A stretch of DNA of 64,000 nt from Allorhizobium sonneratiae. Lineage in GTDB: Bacteria > Pseudomonadota > Alphaproteobacteria > Rhizobiales > Rhizobiaceae. Position numbers and translations under genes: made by a program. Under the pieces are notes generated by a model. That model was given only the letters and a program-made list of their open reading frames with translations. It had not been told where the DNA came from and searched no databases. Each line of letters begins with the position of its first letter. The stretch's first letter is position 1. The DNA lies in NCBI RefSeq assembly GCF_023700755.1, contig NZ_JAMKOJ010000006.1:186001-250000 (forward strand), read 5' to 3'. Positions 16,331-26,358 of the stretch are shown here, one piece after another.

Positions 16331-18177
16331 GCGGATGCTTTCGGCAGTTGAATGGTGAAACGGGCTCCGGCAGCGCCGCTCTCGACGGTGAGATCGCCGC
16401 CATAATCACGAATGATGTCACGGGATATAACCAGACCGAGACCGAGACCCTTTTCCTTCGAGGTTGTAAACGGGGTAAAGAGTTGCGGGCGAATATCTCT
16501 TGAAATGCCTGGACCGTTATCCTCGATGACAATGTCGACATGACCGTCACCAACCTCGACATGCACTTCGACCTTGCCGTCCGGCTGGGCTTCGACCGCC
16601 TCAAGTGCATTCTGGAAAAGATTGATCAGCACCTGTTCGAGGCGTAGCCGGTTGGCCTTGACCAGTACCCTTTGCGATGGCGCATGAAAGACCAGCGCAT
16701 CAAGTCGCCCGGCAAAACGGCTGCGCAGCAGTTCTATCGCACCGGAAACGGCATCGCCCACAGCCACGGGTTCCGGTGCTGTACGGCCTTTGCGGGCAAA
16801 AGCCTTCAGGTCTTCGGTAATGGCGCCAATCCGTTCCGTCAGTCTGGAGATGGCGCCGAGATTGTCGCGGGCCATGCCCACATCATGACGCTCCAGAAAA
16901 ACCTCGGCATTTTCGGCAAAGGCACGAATGGTTGCCACCGGCTGATTGATCTCATGCGCGACACCGGCGGCCACCTGCCCCAGAATGGCCAGCCGGTTGG
17001 CCTGCACCAGTTCCTGCTGCACCACCTGAAGGCGGGCCTCCGTCTCCTTTCGCCCGGCAATTTCAGCTTCCAGCCGGTCTCGGGCCATGGACAGATCAAG
17101 CGTCCGCTCCGCCACGCGCCGCTCCAGTTCCAACTGGTTGGCCCGCACACGCGCCATGCGCAAGGACGCAGCATGGCGCCGCCAAAGCACGAACGCGACC
17201 AATAGATAAATCGGCGCCAGCACCGAAACCGTCACCAGACGCATCTCGCGCGTCATCGCGTCAATGGCCGGTTCCGTCGGAACGAGATAAAGAAATTTCC
17301 AGTTTGTTGTCGGAACATCCTGGGATATTTCGAGATAGTCTTTGCGGATCATCTCCGGCAATCGGCCACGAACAAGACGCAAACCATCGGTAAAGCGCGC
17401 CACCGTCGTCAAGGACAACGGCTGAAGGGGAGCATCGCCAAACTGCAAGCTGTCATGAATGCTCTGACGACGTGCCTCAGGCAAAGGAGCAAGCGTTTTG
17501 AAACGCCATGCCGGAATGCTTGAAATCAGGATCACACCGCTTTGATCCGCCACAAGACTGGCCCTTTGATCTTCCTGCCAGTCATTTTCAAGATCCTGAA
17601 ATTCCGATTTGACAACAACCACGCCCAGCGGCTTGTCAGCCGGACCGACCCGCCTTGAAATATAGAGCCCCGGAACCTTGCTCACCGTACCAAAGGCAAA
17701 ATATTCCGCCGCCCCTTGGGCCATGGAGCGGCTGAAATATTGCCGGAAGGCATAATCAGACCCGACAAAACTTTGTGGCGACTGCCAATTGCTTGACGCA
17801 ATCGCATGACCGGAGGCATCCGTAACATAAAGAACGGAAGCACTGGTCCCCGCAACGAGCCGCGCCAATTTCCGGTTCAGGCGATCGACCGCCTCCGGCG
17901 TTTTCAGGCTTAGGGCATCGATCACCTGCTGGTCTTCAGCCAGGACCAGCGGCAGGGAACGCGGACGCTCCAGAACCGCACGCAGAAAGGCAAGCTTGAG
18001 ATTGGCGCTGGAACGGGCTTCTTTTTCAAGCTCTGCCAGCGCAGTCTGACGGGCATAAAGTCCGATACCGTAAAAACAACCGGCTGCCAGCAACAGGCCA
18101 ACCACAAGCATTTGTAGCCAGCCATACCGATTGCGGCGCGAAAAATCGGGCGAATGAGGAACAGCAAAGGTCTGCAT
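16327..18177 (-). CDS. dctB: C4-dicarboxylate sensor histidine kinase DctB
   Basis: The product is about 616 residues. An N-terminal membrane segment ([21 protein letters not shown]) is followed by a large periplasmic double-PAS sensor and a second membrane segment ([21 protein letters not shown]). A coiled coil, the phosphorylation motif [20 protein letters not shown], and an ATPase domain ([22 protein letters not shown]) follow. I start at ATG 18177; the open frame reaches 18237, but that would overlap the putative DctD binding sites. It senses external C4-dicarboxylates and signals to DctD. Confidence 0.95.
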   Translation of the reverse strand: MQTFAVPHSPDFSRRNRYGWLQMLVVGLLLAAGCFYGIGLYARQTALAELEKEARSSANLKLAFLRAVLERPRSLPLVLAEDQQVIDALSLKTPEAVDRLNRKLARLVAGTSASVLYVTDASGHAIASSNWQSPQSFVGSDYAFRQYFSRSMAQGAAEYFAFGTVSKVPGLYISRRVGPADKPLGVVVVKSEFQDLENDWQEDQRASLVADQSGVILISSIPAWRFKTLAPLPEARRQSIHDSLQFGDAPLQPLSLTTVARFTDGLRLVRGRLPEMIRKDYLEISQDVPTTNWKFLYLVPTEPAIDAMTREMRLVTVSVLAPIYLLVAFVLWRRHAASLRMARVRANQLELERRVAERTLDLSMARDRLEAEIAGRKETEARLQVVQQELVQANRLAILGQVAAGVAHEINQPVATIRAFAENAEVFLERHDVGMARDNLGAISRLTERIGAITEDLKAFARKGRTAPEPVAVGDAVSGAIELLRSRFAGRLDALVFHAPSQRVLVKANRLRLEQVLINLFQNALEAVEAQPDGKVEVHVEVGDGHVDIVIEDNGPGISRDIRPQLFTPFTTSKEKGLGLGLVISRDIIRDYGGDLTVESGAAGARFTIQLPKASA

Positions 18178-18189
18178 CAGAGTTTGATC

Positions 18190-18238
18190 TGTGCATTTTT
18201 CCGCACAAGGCGCAAGGAGGAATGTGAAAACCCGCACA
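18190..18238. promoter_or_regulatory. Putative DctD binding sites (upstream activating sequence)
   Basis: Two neighbouring inverted repeats are seen: TGTGCATTTTTCCGCACA (18190-18207) and TGTGAAAACCCGCACA (18223-18238). They lie 73-121 bases upstream of the -24/-12 promoter. Tandem DctD sites at this kind of distance upstream of dctA are established in Rhizobium. Assignment here rests on symmetry and location. Confidence 0.7.
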
Positions 18239-18310
18239 AATTACAAGGCCCGCGACCATAAACGATAGGCAGAAATATGTCATAACAATGACTTACAGAA
18301 AGATAAAATC

Positions 18311-18326
18311 TGGCACGCCCTTTGCT
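18311..18326 (+). promoter_or_regulatory. Sigma-54 (-24/-12) promoter of dctA
   Basis: TGGCACGCCCTTTGCT matches the sigma-54 consensus TGGCACG-N4-TTGCW exactly, with GG at 18312-18313 and GC at 18324-18325. The transcription start is expected near 18337, about 60 bases before dctA. Confidence 0.93.
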
Positions 18327-18398
18327 ATCCATTAAGCAGCATCAAAATGATGTCGATAAAATCTCAGCCCCGGGAGGCCGTCAGCGGTTTGGGGCACC

Positions 18399-19742
18399 AT
18401 GGAGGATCTTATGCAGATAGCACCTGCTGCCAGCCAGCAACAACCCAGCCTGCCCTTTTACCGTCACCTCTATTTCCAGGTCGTTGCGGCCATTCTCATC
18501 GGCATTGCGCTTGGACATTTCTACCCGCAAACCGGTGCGGCGATGAAGCCTCTGGGCGACGCTTTCATCAAGCTCGTCAAGATGGTGATTGCGCCAGTGA
18601 TTTTCCTCACTGTCACCACCGGCATTGCTGGCATGAGCGACCTGAAAAAGGTCGGTCGCGTGGCCGGCAAGGCGATGATCTACTTTCTGGTCTTTTCGAC
18701 GCTTGCCCTGATTGTCGGCATGGTCATCTCCAATGTCCTGCAACCGGGCAGCGGAATGCATATCAATCCGGCCACACTGGATACGAAGTCCATCGCCACC
18801 TATGCGGCCAAGGCGCATGATGCCAGTGTCACCGACTTTCTGATGAACATCATTCCGAACACGATTGTCGGCGCCTTTGCTACCGGTGACATTCTGCAGG
18901 TGCTGTTCTTCTCGGTGCTGTTCGGCATTTCGCTGGCCATCGTCGGCGACAGCGCCAAACCGGTCGTCACTTTCCTGCAGTCGCTGACGGCTCCGATCTT
19001 CAAGCTGGTCGCCATTCTGATGAAGGCCGCCCCGATCGGCGCATTCGGCGCAATGGCCTTCACCATTGGCAAATATGGCATCGGCAGCATTGCCAATCTC
19101 GCCTATCTGATCGGCACGTTCTACCTGACCTCGCTGCTCTTCGTGCTGGTCGTTCTGGGTGCCGTTGCCAAATATAACGGCTTCTCCATTCTGGCGCTGA
19201 TCCGCTACATCAAGGAAGAACTGCTGCTGGTGCTCGGCACCTCCTCGTCGGAAGCCGCCCTTCCCGGCCTGATGGCCAAGATGGAACGGGCAGGCTGCAA
19301 GCGCTCCGTCGTCGGCCTCGTCATCCCGACCGGCTATTCCTTCAATCTCGACGGCACCAACATCTATATGACGCTGGCGGCGCTGTTCATTGCCCAGGCA
19401 ACCGACATTCATCTGTCACTCGGCGATCAGATCCTGCTACTGCTGGTGGCCATGCTGAGTTCGAAGGGTGCCGCTGGTATTACCGGAGCGGGCTTCATCA
19501 CGCTTGCCGCCACGCTTTCGGTCGTGCCTTCCGTTCCGGTCGCCGGCATGGCGCTCATTCTCGGTATTGACCGTTTCATGTCCGAATGCCGCGCCCTGAC
19601 CAATTTCGTCGGCAATGCCGTCGCCACCATTGTCGTTGCCCGCTGGGAAAACGAACTCGATGTGGAAAAGCTGAACGCAGCCATGTCGGGTCAATTGCCT
19701 GAGGAAATCGACGTACAGGCCATTACGGCAACAGCAAGCTAA
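18399..19742 (+). CDS. dctA: C4-dicarboxylate/proton symporter DctA
   Basis: The 447-residue membrane carrier of the glutamate-dicarboxylate symporter family begins with [24 protein letters not shown]. It carries the serine-rich reentrant loop [13 protein letters not shown] near residue 280 and [13 protein letters not shown] in segment 7. It also has the motif [16 protein letters not shown] with [14 protein letters not shown] near the C-terminus. It takes up succinate, fumarate and malate. Expression should depend on DctB/DctD and sigma-54, as the promoter shows. A hairpin terminator follows at 19776. Confidence 0.97.
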   Translation: MEDLMQIAPAASQQQPSLPFYRHLYFQVVAAILIGIALGHFYPQTGAAMKPLGDAFIKLVKMVIAPVIFLTVTTGIAGMSDLKKVGRVAGKAMIYFLVFSTLALIVGMVISNVLQPGSGMHINPATLDTKSIATYAAKAHDASVTDFLMNIIPNTIVGAFATGDILQVLFFSVLFGISLAIVGDSAKPVVTFLQSLTAPIFKLVAILMKAAPIGAFGAMAFTIGKYGIGSIANLAYLIGTFYLTSLLFVLVVLGAVAKYNGFSILALIRYIKEELLLVLGTSSSEAALPGLMAKMERAGCKRSVVGLVIPTGYSFNLDGTNIYMTLAALFIAQATDIHLSLGDQILLLLVAMLSSKGAAGITGAGFITLAATLSVVPSVPVAGMALILGIDRFMSECRALTNFVGNAVATIVVARWENELDVEKLNAAMSGQLPEEIDVQAITATAS

Positions 19743-19775
19743 GCTTGTGCTGCCGCATGGCTGCAGAGACATCAA

Positions 19776-19807
19776 GGCCCCAGTCTTCCTCAGCGAAGGC
19801 TGGGGCC
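19776..19807 (+). terminator. Rho-independent-type terminator of dctA
   Basis: A 13-bp stem (GGCCCCAGTCTTC / GAAGGCTGGGGCC, one G-U pair) with a 6-base loop is followed by a short TTATC. It lies 34 bases after the dctA stop, just before the converging NnrU-like gene. Confidence 0.8.
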
Positions 19808-19829
19808 TTATCATGTCTAAAAAAGACGT

Positions 19830-20522
19830 TCACCAGGCCCCATAAAGTGCCAGCAGCAGCGGATCGACGCCAAACAAGACTTCATGAGCAGCAAACAACA
19901 GACCGAACGTGAGAACAGCCGTTGCAAAAAAGGACAAAATGAATTCCCGATCCATCGTAAACCGGACATCACCCCGAAGAAGGGCAAGACAGGGTATGAT
20001 CGATGTTTTGCCGACAATCCTGCCCCAGTCCGACCCCGCTCTTATGCGTCCGCGTCTTTCCAGCATGATGATCCCGACCAGCGCATAAAGAGAAAATCCC
20101 CCAAAAAGGATCAGGGCTCTTTCCTCGCCATTGGGGAAAATATGGCTGGCGAACAGCAGAAAGAAGCCGATCAGGACCGGATGGCGGGTGATGGCCACGA
20201 TCGCACCTGAGCGCTCCCCTCGACGAAAGCTGATGGATGACGGATTGGGGCTCAGCAATCCGCACACCACCAGAAACAGGCCAAGAGGCGCCAAAAGCAG
20301 CGTAATCCAGGCCTGCCAGGCATATTCCGGCCAGAACACAACTTCCGGCGCCATGGCGAAAGCCACGATCAGACCAGCAAGAGAGGCAAGCGACAGGATG
20401 CTGTAGACCAGCAGATAGACCCTGCGGCCCATACGGGCGATCAATCGGTTGCGAAGTGCCGGCATCGACGGCAAAGAGTGCAAAACAAGAAAAGCAACAA
20501 AGACAAGAATCAGGATCGACAT
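19830..20522 (-). CDS. NnrU-family membrane protein
   Basis: The product is about 230 residues from ATG 20522 (MSILILVFVAFLVLHSLPSMPALR), with roughly six hydrophobic segments. The NnrU signature TRHPVLIGFFLLFASHIFPNGEERAL is present. The frame is open to 20684, but the extra N-terminus is not hydrophobic and lacks a start context. NnrU proteins are named from denitrification loci and are thought to assist haem or nitric-oxide-related functions; their activity is unknown. No denitrification genes lie nearby, though the quinol oxidase operon begins 440 bases away on the other strand. Confidence 0.8.
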   Translation of the reverse strand: MSILILVFVAFLVLHSLPSMPALRNRLIARMGRRVYLLVYSILSLASLAGLIVAFAMAPEVVFWPEYAWQAWITLLLAPLGLFLVVCGLLSPNPSSISFRRGERSGAIVAITRHPVLIGFFLLFASHIFPNGEERALILFGGFSLYALVGIIMLERRGRIRAGSDWGRIVGKTSIIPCLALLRGDVRFTMDREFILSFFATAVLTFGLLFAAHEVLFGVDPLLLALYGAW

Positions 20523-20967
20523 CACAAGGTCCAGAGCAGGTTGCGAGCGCCAAATCGACAGGTCACGATCAGCCATCGCCGCACATGAGCTTATGCAGTC
20601 TCCAAAAGCAATGTGCCGGCAACACACAAGATGGGGAGGCCGCATGAGCGCACCGGAAAACCGACGCACCCGCCATTCACACACTTTGCTCTCTGCAGGA
20701 ATGAGGATTTTTTAGGGTGCGACAATTTGAATAGCATCAAAAAATCGAGCCCGTAGACCGGCGAGCAAAAGGATGATTCTTGCGGCCATCACAGATGATA
20801 AAATCCATAACCTACTGATAAAGAACATTTTCAATAACTGCAGACGGCGACTGCCACGACAGATCGCAACAGAAATTTCCACGCCGAGATTATATTAGCA
20901 TGTTGCCCTGCGACAAATCGCGCATTTATTCGCGCGCTAAAAGAGGTCATTCGCAAGGCAGTGATTG
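20523..20967. promoter_or_regulatory. Divergent intergenic region, NnrU-like / cyoA
   Basis: About 445 bases without a supported gene. TGCGACAATTTG (20718-20729) and TGCGACAAATCG (20909-20920, extended to a TGCG-N8-CGCA palindrome at 20909-20924) are two similar sites that could bind a redox regulator controlling the oxidase. No canonical FNR box (TTGAT-N4-ATCAA) was seen. Confidence 0.45.
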
Positions 20968-22134
20968 ATGAGAGTCAATGTAATGAAAAAAATCCCGCTT
21001 CCGTCTTTTTTGCTGCTGGCCCCGCTTCTCCTGTTGTCGGGCTGCAATCTTGTGGTCATGTCGCCTTCCGGTGATATCGCCATGCAGCAACGCAATCTGA
21101 TCATCTTCGCGACGGTGCTGATGCTGATCATCATCGTTCCCGTCATTCTGATGGTTCTGTTCTTTGCCTGGCGCTACAGGGCGTCCAACACATCGGCGAC
21201 CTATCTGCCCGACTGGCATCACTCGACGAAAATCGAGCTGGTCGTTTGGTCTGCGCCGATTGCCATCATTATCGTGCTGGCATCAGCGACATGGATCTAT
21301 ACCCATAAGTTGGATCCTTATCGTCCGATTGACCGTATCGATGCCCAAACCCCGTTGCCAGCCGGCGTCAAGCCGCTCGAGGTTGACGTGGTCGCCATGG
21401 ACTGGAAGTGGCTGTTCATCTATCCGGAACTCGGCGTTGCAACGGTCAACGAACTGGCAGCACCGCTGAATGTTCCGATCGATTTCAAGATTACGTCGCA
21501 GTCGGTCATGAATTCCTTCTTTATCCCTGCACTGGCTGGCCAGATCTATGCAATGCCGGGCATGCAGACGGAACTTCACGCCGTCATCAACAAGCCAGGC
21601 GTTTTTGAAGGATTTTCGGCCAATTACTCGGGTGCCGGCTTCTCACACATGCGCTTCAAGTTCCATGGGCTGAGTGCTGACGACTTCAAGAACTGGGTTG
21701 CCAAGGTCAAGAATGACGGGATCGCACTGAACCGCGACACCTATCTCAAACTTGCCAAGCCGAGCGAAAGCGATCCGGTTCGCTACTTTGCATATACAGA
21801 CAAGGCCTTGTTCAACGATATCCTCAATCTGTGCGTCGAGCCTGGCAAGATGTGCATGAGCCAGATGATGCATATCGACAGCATGGGCGGCGCCGGCAAG
21901 GATAGCGAAGGCAACGTCAAGAAGCTGCAATATGACAATCGTGGCGTCGATCTGAGTGTCAGCCCTCCAAACGGAAATGACTCCCTCTCACAGGCAGATA
22001 CCAAGCCTTCGAAGATGGTTGCATCCAACAAAGCTGACGATACAACGCAGCACACACATATGAACCACTCCATGCCGGGAATGAACATGCCCGACAGCGA
22101 CAATGGTGCGGCCAAGACGGTTCAGACCAACTGA
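20968..22134 (+). CDS. cyoA: Cytochrome bo3 quinol oxidase subunit II
   Basis: The 388-residue product has a lipoprotein signal (FLLLAPLLLLSGC, lipobox Cys near residue 28). Two membrane helices follow, then a periplasmic cupredoxin-like domain (MDWKWLFIYPELGVATVNELA; SFFIPALAGQIYAMPGMQTEL). The CuA ligand cysteines of cytochrome c oxidases are absent, as expected for a quinol oxidase. The C-terminal tail is rich in His and Met (HTHMNHSMPGMNMPD). The start could also be ATG 20983. It is the first gene of cyoABCD. Confidence 0.96.
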   Translation: MRVNVMKKIPLPSFLLLAPLLLLSGCNLVVMSPSGDIAMQQRNLIIFATVLMLIIIVPVILMVLFFAWRYRASNTSATYLPDWHHSTKIELVVWSAPIAIIIVLASATWIYTHKLDPYRPIDRIDAQTPLPAGVKPLEVDVVAMDWKWLFIYPELGVATVNELAAPLNVPIDFKITSQSVMNSFFIPALAGQIYAMPGMQTELHAVINKPGVFEGFSANYSGAGFSHMRFKFHGLSADDFKNWVAKVKNDGIALNRDTYLKLAKPSESDPVRYFAYTDKALFNDILNLCVEPGKMCMSQMMHIDSMGGAGKDSEGNVKKLQYDNRGVDLSVSPPNGNDSLSQADTKPSKMVASNKADDTTQHTHMNHSMPGMNMPDSDNGAAKTVQTN

Positions 22135-22170
22135 GCCGTCAACGCCACAGACAACCAAACGGGACGTCCC

Positions 22171-24174
22171 ATGTTTTCAAACCCTGACCTTATGAAGTTT
22201 ATCTTCGGCCGGTTGACGCTCGATTCGATACCCTATCATGAGCCTATTCTGGTCGTCACCTTCATCGCTGTCGCCATTGGCGGCATAGCGGTCGTTGGAG
22301 CCATTACCTATTTTCGTCTCTGGGGTTATCTCTGGAAAGAATGGTTTACCAGCATCGATCATAAGAAGATCGGTGTCATGTATATCGTTCTTGCCCTGAT
22401 CATGCTGCTGCGCGGCTTTGCCGACGCGCTGATGATGCGCACCCAGCAGGCCATTGCTTTCAACGGCAATCCCGGCTTCTTCCCACCGCATCACTATGAC
22501 CAGATCTTCACCGCCCATGGCGTGATCATGATCTTCTTCATGGCGATGCCGTTCATCACCGGTCTGATGAACCTTGTGGTTCCGCTGCAGATCGGCGCAC
22601 GCGATGTGTCCTTCCCCTTCCTGAACAACTTTTCGTTCTGGATGACCACGGCTGGCGCCATCATCATCATGCTGTCGCTTTTCATCGGTGAATTTGCCCG
22701 TACAGGCTGGCTGGCCTATCCGCCGCTGTCCGGCATCGATTACAGCCCGGGCGTTGGCGTTGATTATTACATCTGGGGCCTCCAGGTCGCTGGTGTCGGA
22801 ACCACGCTTTCAGGCATCAACCTGATTGCCACGATCATCAAGATGCGCGCACCGGGCATGACTTTGATGAAAATGCCGGTCTTTACCTGGACCGCGCTCT
22901 GCACCAACATCCTGATCGTCGCCTCGTTCCCGATCCTGACGGCAACACTGGCACTTCTGACGCTGGACCGTTACGTTGGCACCCATTTCTTCACCAATGA
23001 CCTTGGTGGGAATTCGATGATGTATATCAACATGATCTGGATCTGGGGCCATCCGGAAGTCTACATTCTCATTCTTCCCTGCTTCGGCGTATTCTCCGAG
23101 ATCGTATCCACATTCAGCGGCAAGCGTCTGTTTGGTTACAACTCGATGGTCTATGCCACGGTCTGCATTACCGTCCTGTCCTATCTGGTGTGGCTGCACC
23201 ACTTCTTCACCATGGGCTCGGGCGCAAGTGTCAACTCCTTCTTCGGCATCACCACGATGATCATCTCGATCCCGACCGGTGCGAAGATGTTCAACTGGCT
23301 GTTCACCATGTATCGCGGGCGCATCCGTTTCGATGTGCCGATGCTGTGGACCATCGGTTTCATGGTCACCTTCGTGATTGGTGGCATGAGTGGTGTGCTC
23401 CTGGCAGTTCCACCGGCCGACTTCGTGCTGCATAACTCGCTCTTCCTGATTGCTCACTTCCACAATGTGATCATTGGCGGCGTGGTCTTCGGGGTGTTTG
23501 CCGGTACGAACTACTGGTTCCCCAAGGCCTTCGGCTTCCGTCTCGACCCGTTCTGGGGCAAGATGTCCTTCTGGTTCTGGCTGGTCGGCTTCTACTTCGC
23601 CTTCATGCCGCTCTATGTGCTCGGCCTGATGGGCGTCACCCGCCGCATGAGCCAGTTCGACGATCCCTCGCTGCAAATCTGGTTCATCATTGCCGCCTTC
23701 GGTGCCTTCCTGATCGCACTTGGCATCGGTTCCTTCCTCATGCAGATTTTCGTCAGCATCAGAAAGCGCGAAGAACTGCGTGACGTAACCGGCGATATCT
23801 GGGGTGGTCGTACATTGGAATGGTCGACATCGTCGCCGCCGCCAGCCTACAACTTCGCTTTCACCCCTGTGGTTCATGACCATGATGCGTGGGACGACAT
23901 GAAGAAGCGCGGCTATACCCGTCCGCTTCTGGGCTTCAAGCCGATCCACATGCCGAAAAACACCGGTACCGGGGTTATCCTGTCCGGTCTGAGCGTGGCG
24001 CTTGCCTTCGGTCTCATCTGGTACATGTGGTGGCTGGCTGCGGTGTCCTTCATCGCCATCCTGGTCGTCGCCATTGGCCACACCTTCAACTACAAGCGCG
24101 ACTTCTACATCTCTGCTGAAGAGGTGACCAATACGGAAGCAACGCGCACCGCACTTCTGGCCAGCAAGGGGTAA
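22171..24174 (+). CDS. cyoB: Cytochrome bo3 quinol oxidase subunit I
   Basis: The 667-residue haem-copper oxidase core has many membrane helices. Visible motifs are the low-spin haem His in [15 protein letters not shown], the CuB/tyrosine site [12 protein letters not shown], the His-His pair in [10 protein letters not shown], and the haem ligands in [16 protein letters not shown]. It reduces oxygen to water with quinol electrons and pumps protons. It lies 36 bases after cyoA and 4 bases before cyoC. Confidence 0.98.
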   Translation: MFSNPDLMKFIFGRLTLDSIPYHEPILVVTFIAVAIGGIAVVGAITYFRLWGYLWKEWFTSIDHKKIGVMYIVLALIMLLRGFADALMMRTQQAIAFNGNPGFFPPHHYDQIFTAHGVIMIFFMAMPFITGLMNLVVPLQIGARDVSFPFLNNFSFWMTTAGAIIIMLSLFIGEFARTGWLAYPPLSGIDYSPGVGVDYYIWGLQVAGVGTTLSGINLIATIIKMRAPGMTLMKMPVFTWTALCTNILIVASFPILTATLALLTLDRYVGTHFFTNDLGGNSMMYINMIWIWGHPEVYILILPCFGVFSEIVSTFSGKRLFGYNSMVYATVCITVLSYLVWLHHFFTMGSGASVNSFFGITTMIISIPTGAKMFNWLFTMYRGRIRFDVPMLWTIGFMVTFVIGGMSGVLLAVPPADFVLHNSLFLIAHFHNVIIGGVVFGVFAGTNYWFPKAFGFRLDPFWGKMSFWFWLVGFYFAFMPLYVLGLMGVTRRMSQFDDPSLQIWFIIAAFGAFLIALGIGSFLMQIFVSIRKREELRDVTGDIWGGRTLEWSTSSPPPAYNFAFTPVVHDHDAWDDMKKRGYTRPLLGFKPIHMPKNTGTGVILSGLSVALAFGLIWYMWWLAAVSFIAILVVAIGHTFNYKRDFYISAEEVTNTEATRTALLASKG

Positions 24175-24178
24175 CCTG

Positions 24179-24796
24179 ATGGATCCGAGAACACTCAAAA
24201 CCGAAAAGCCGGAGTTCTATCTTACCGAAGAACACCATCCGGAAAGCAGCACGAACATCGGGTTCTGGCTGTATCTGATGAGCGACTGCCTCATCTTCGC
24301 CATGCTGTTTGCCGTTTACGGCGTGCTTGGCCGCAATTATGCGGCCGGCCCCTCGCCTGCCGATCTGTTCGAGCTGCCCACCGTAGCCATGAACACGGCC
24401 ATGCTGCTGATTTCTTCGATCACCTATGGCTTTGCCATGCTGGCGATGGAAAAGAACAACAAGTCCGGCACACTTGTCTGGCTGGCTGTCACCGGTGTCT
24501 TCGGCGCGATCTTCATCGGACTGGAGCTGCACGAATTTGCCGCCCTCATTCATGAAGGTGCAGGTCCGACCCGCAGCGCCTTCCTCTCGTCCTTCTTCAC
24601 GCTGGTCGGGACGCACGGTCTGCACGTGACCTTCGGGATCATCTGGCTGCTGACCCTGATGGTTCAGGTGAGCAAGCACGGGCTTATTGCCGAAAACCGC
24701 CGTCGCCTGATGTGCCTTTCCATGTTCTGGCACTTCCTCGACGTAGTCTGGATCGGCGTCTTCTCCTATGTCTATCTTCTTGGAGTGATCGGATGA
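24179..24796 (+). CDS. cyoC: Cytochrome bo3 quinol oxidase subunit III
   Basis: The 205-residue product has five membrane helices, characteristic of bo3 subunit III. Motifs include [22 protein letters not shown] near residue 30, [14 protein letters not shown] and [15 protein letters not shown], with the C-terminal [18 protein letters not shown]. It stabilises subunit I. The stop overlaps the cyoD start as ATGA. Confidence 0.97.
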   Translation: MDPRTLKTEKPEFYLTEEHHPESSTNIGFWLYLMSDCLIFAMLFAVYGVLGRNYAAGPSPADLFELPTVAMNTAMLLISSITYGFAMLAMEKNNKSGTLVWLAVTGVFGAIFIGLELHEFAALIHEGAGPTRSAFLSSFFTLVGTHGLHVTFGIIWLLTLMVQVSKHGLIAENRRRLMCLSMFWHFLDVVWIGVFSYVYLLGVIG

Positions 24797-25176
24797 ACCA
24801 GAACATGCATCATCCTCACGAACATCACCATGGTGGCCATGAGGCCGCCCATGGCACGATGAAAAGCTATATGACCGGCTTCATCCTGTCGGTCATTCTG
24901 ACAGCTATTCCCTTCTATCTGGTCATGACCGGAGCCATTGAAAACAAGGCTCTGCTCGCGGCCATGGTCATGGGGCTGGGCGCCATTCAGATCGTCGTTC
25001 ATATGATTTTCTTCCTGCATATGAACACCAAATCCGAAGGCGGGTGGACCGTGATGGCACTGGTCTTCACCATGATCATCATCGTCATTGCCCTGTCCGG
25101 CTCTTTCTGGGTCATGCATCATCTGAACACCAATATGATGCCGATGAGCCCGGAAATGATGCGGAACATGCCCTGA
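24793..25176 (+). CDS. cyoD: Cytochrome bo3 quinol oxidase subunit IV
   Basis: The 127-residue product has three membrane helices ([61 protein letters not shown]). A His-rich N-terminus ([15 protein letters not shown]) and a Met-rich C-terminus might bind copper. The ATG at 24793 overlaps the cyoC stop. Length and topology match CyoD. Confidence 0.95.
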   Translation: MNQNMHHPHEHHHGGHEAAHGTMKSYMTGFILSVILTAIPFYLVMTGAIENKALLAAMVMGLGAIQIVVHMIFFLHMNTKSEGGWTVMALVFTMIIIVIALSGSFWVMHHLNTNMMPMSPEMMRNMP

Positions 25177-25190
25177 TAGACGATAAAGGA

Positions 25191-25214
25191 CCGGACGGAG
25201 CCTTCTCCGTCCGG
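25191..25214 (+). terminator. Hairpin in front of the SURF1 gene
   Basis: A perfect 10-bp stem CCGGACGGAG / CTCCGTCCGG with a 4-base loop ends 2 bases before the first SURF1 ATG (25217). There is no T-run, so it may attenuate translation of the SURF1 gene or mark an mRNA processing point after cyoD. Confidence 0.6.
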
Positions 25215-25216
25215 AT

Positions 25217-25969
25217 ATGATCATGACCGAGACCCCGGCAAACACGACCGCAGAAGACAAGAAGCCGAATAAGCTTGGACTCATTCTGTTTCTGCTCTTT
25301 GCCACTATCGTTTTTGTGGGCCTCGGGGTCTGGCAGGTTCAGCGTCTTGGCTGGAAAGAGGCGCTCATTGCCCGTGTGGATAGCCGCATTCACGCGACTG
25401 CACAGCCTGCGCCGGCACAGGCACAATGGCCTGAGATCACCCGCGACAAAGACGAATATCGCCATGTCAAGGTCACAGGGATCTATCTTAATCAGGATGA
25501 ACGCCTCGTCTATGCGTCAACCGACCTTGGCCCCGGCTATTGGGTGGTGACTCCGCTGAAACAGGCGGATGGTAGCTATGTGCTGATCAATCGTGGCTTT
25601 GTTCCTCTTGACAAGAAAGACCCTGCCACTCGTCCGGGAAGTCAGATCGATAAAGCGGTCACAGTCACCGGACTTTTGCGGATGAGTGAACCCGGAGGCG
25701 GCTTTCTGCGCGCCAATAAACCGGATCAAGACCGCTGGTACTCACGCGATGTCGTTGCCATGGCGCGCAAGGACGGTTTGGCACCTGTCGCACCTTACTT
25801 TATCGATGCCGATAAGTCGGCAACATCTGATACTCTTCCCGTTGGTGGCCTGACTCAGGTCCATTTTCCCAACAATCATCTGCAATATGCGCTGACGTGG
25901 TTTGCCATGGCCATCATGAGCCTTGGCTTTGTCGTCTATATTCTGCGCTATCGCGAAAGAGCCCGTTAG
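25217..25969 (+). CDS. SURF1-family oxidase assembly protein
   Basis: The 250-residue product has an N-terminal membrane helix (LGLILFLLFATIVFVGLGVWQVQRL) followed by the SURF1 motif WKEALI. A periplasmic domain contains GPGYWVVTPLKQADGSYVLINRGFVP, and a second helix lies at the end (YALTWFAMAIMSLGFVVYIL). SURF1 proteins help insert haem into oxidases, and placement right after cyoABCD fits that role. The ATG could be 25217 or 25223. The stop codon lies at the edge of an intergenic repeat. Confidence 0.93.
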   Translation: MIMTETPANTTAEDKKPNKLGLILFLLFATIVFVGLGVWQVQRLGWKEALIARVDSRIHATAQPAPAQAQWPEITRDKDEYRHVKVTGIYLNQDERLVYASTDLGPGYWVVTPLKQADGSYVLINRGFVPLDKKDPATRPGSQIDKAVTVTGLLRMSEPGGGFLRANKPDQDRWYSRDVVAMARKDGLAPVAPYFIDADKSATSDTLPVGGLTQVHFPNNHLQYALTWFAMAIMSLGFVVYILRYRERAR

Positions 25970-26070
25970 AGCGCTTCACTGTTTCACGGAGAAACCGAAG
26001 CTCTCTAACTCTTTGTTTCTACGCATTTCCGGACGGAAAACCGCTCCGCACTTTTCTCGGGACAATGGCC
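25967..26070 (-). repeat. Intergenic mosaic repeat, full copy
   Basis: The segment contains ACTCTTTGTTTCTACGCATT and CCGGACGGAAAACCGCT, ending in TTTTCTCGGGACAATG. It is the reverse orientation of the copy at 13986-14110. Its left edge includes the SURF1 stop codon. Confidence 0.75.
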
Positions 26071-26358
26071 TAAAGGCAGCAATATCTGACACATTCTGCT
26101 TGAGAATCGCTGCCAAGACTGGCAGCGTCACCCTGTGTTATGATTGATGAAGGTCCAAAACAGAGGCTTGTTTGAAAGCGCATTGTGATGTTGCATTCGT
26201 GATAAGCCCTTTAACCTGCTTATCTTTGTGGCTCTGCCTTCTCCTTCCCTCCATCACTCTATGGACAACGGATTTCAGGGATTTTACGAGGTGTGTGCAG
26301 CCCTCAGCAAAGACAGATTCAGACGCTGTAAAAGTTTAACCAGAGGGCAGATGAAAAC
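26071..26358. other. Gene-free region before the methyltransferase
   Basis: About 290 bases without a supported gene or clear promoter. Nothing recognisable beyond the adjoining repeat was seen. Confidence 0.5.

Noticed and set aside
22810..24198. 462-codon minus frame opposite cyoB
   Set aside because: cyoB motifs are complete on the plus strand; the shadow is rich in Asp/Glu/His as expected from the complement of a membrane protein gene.
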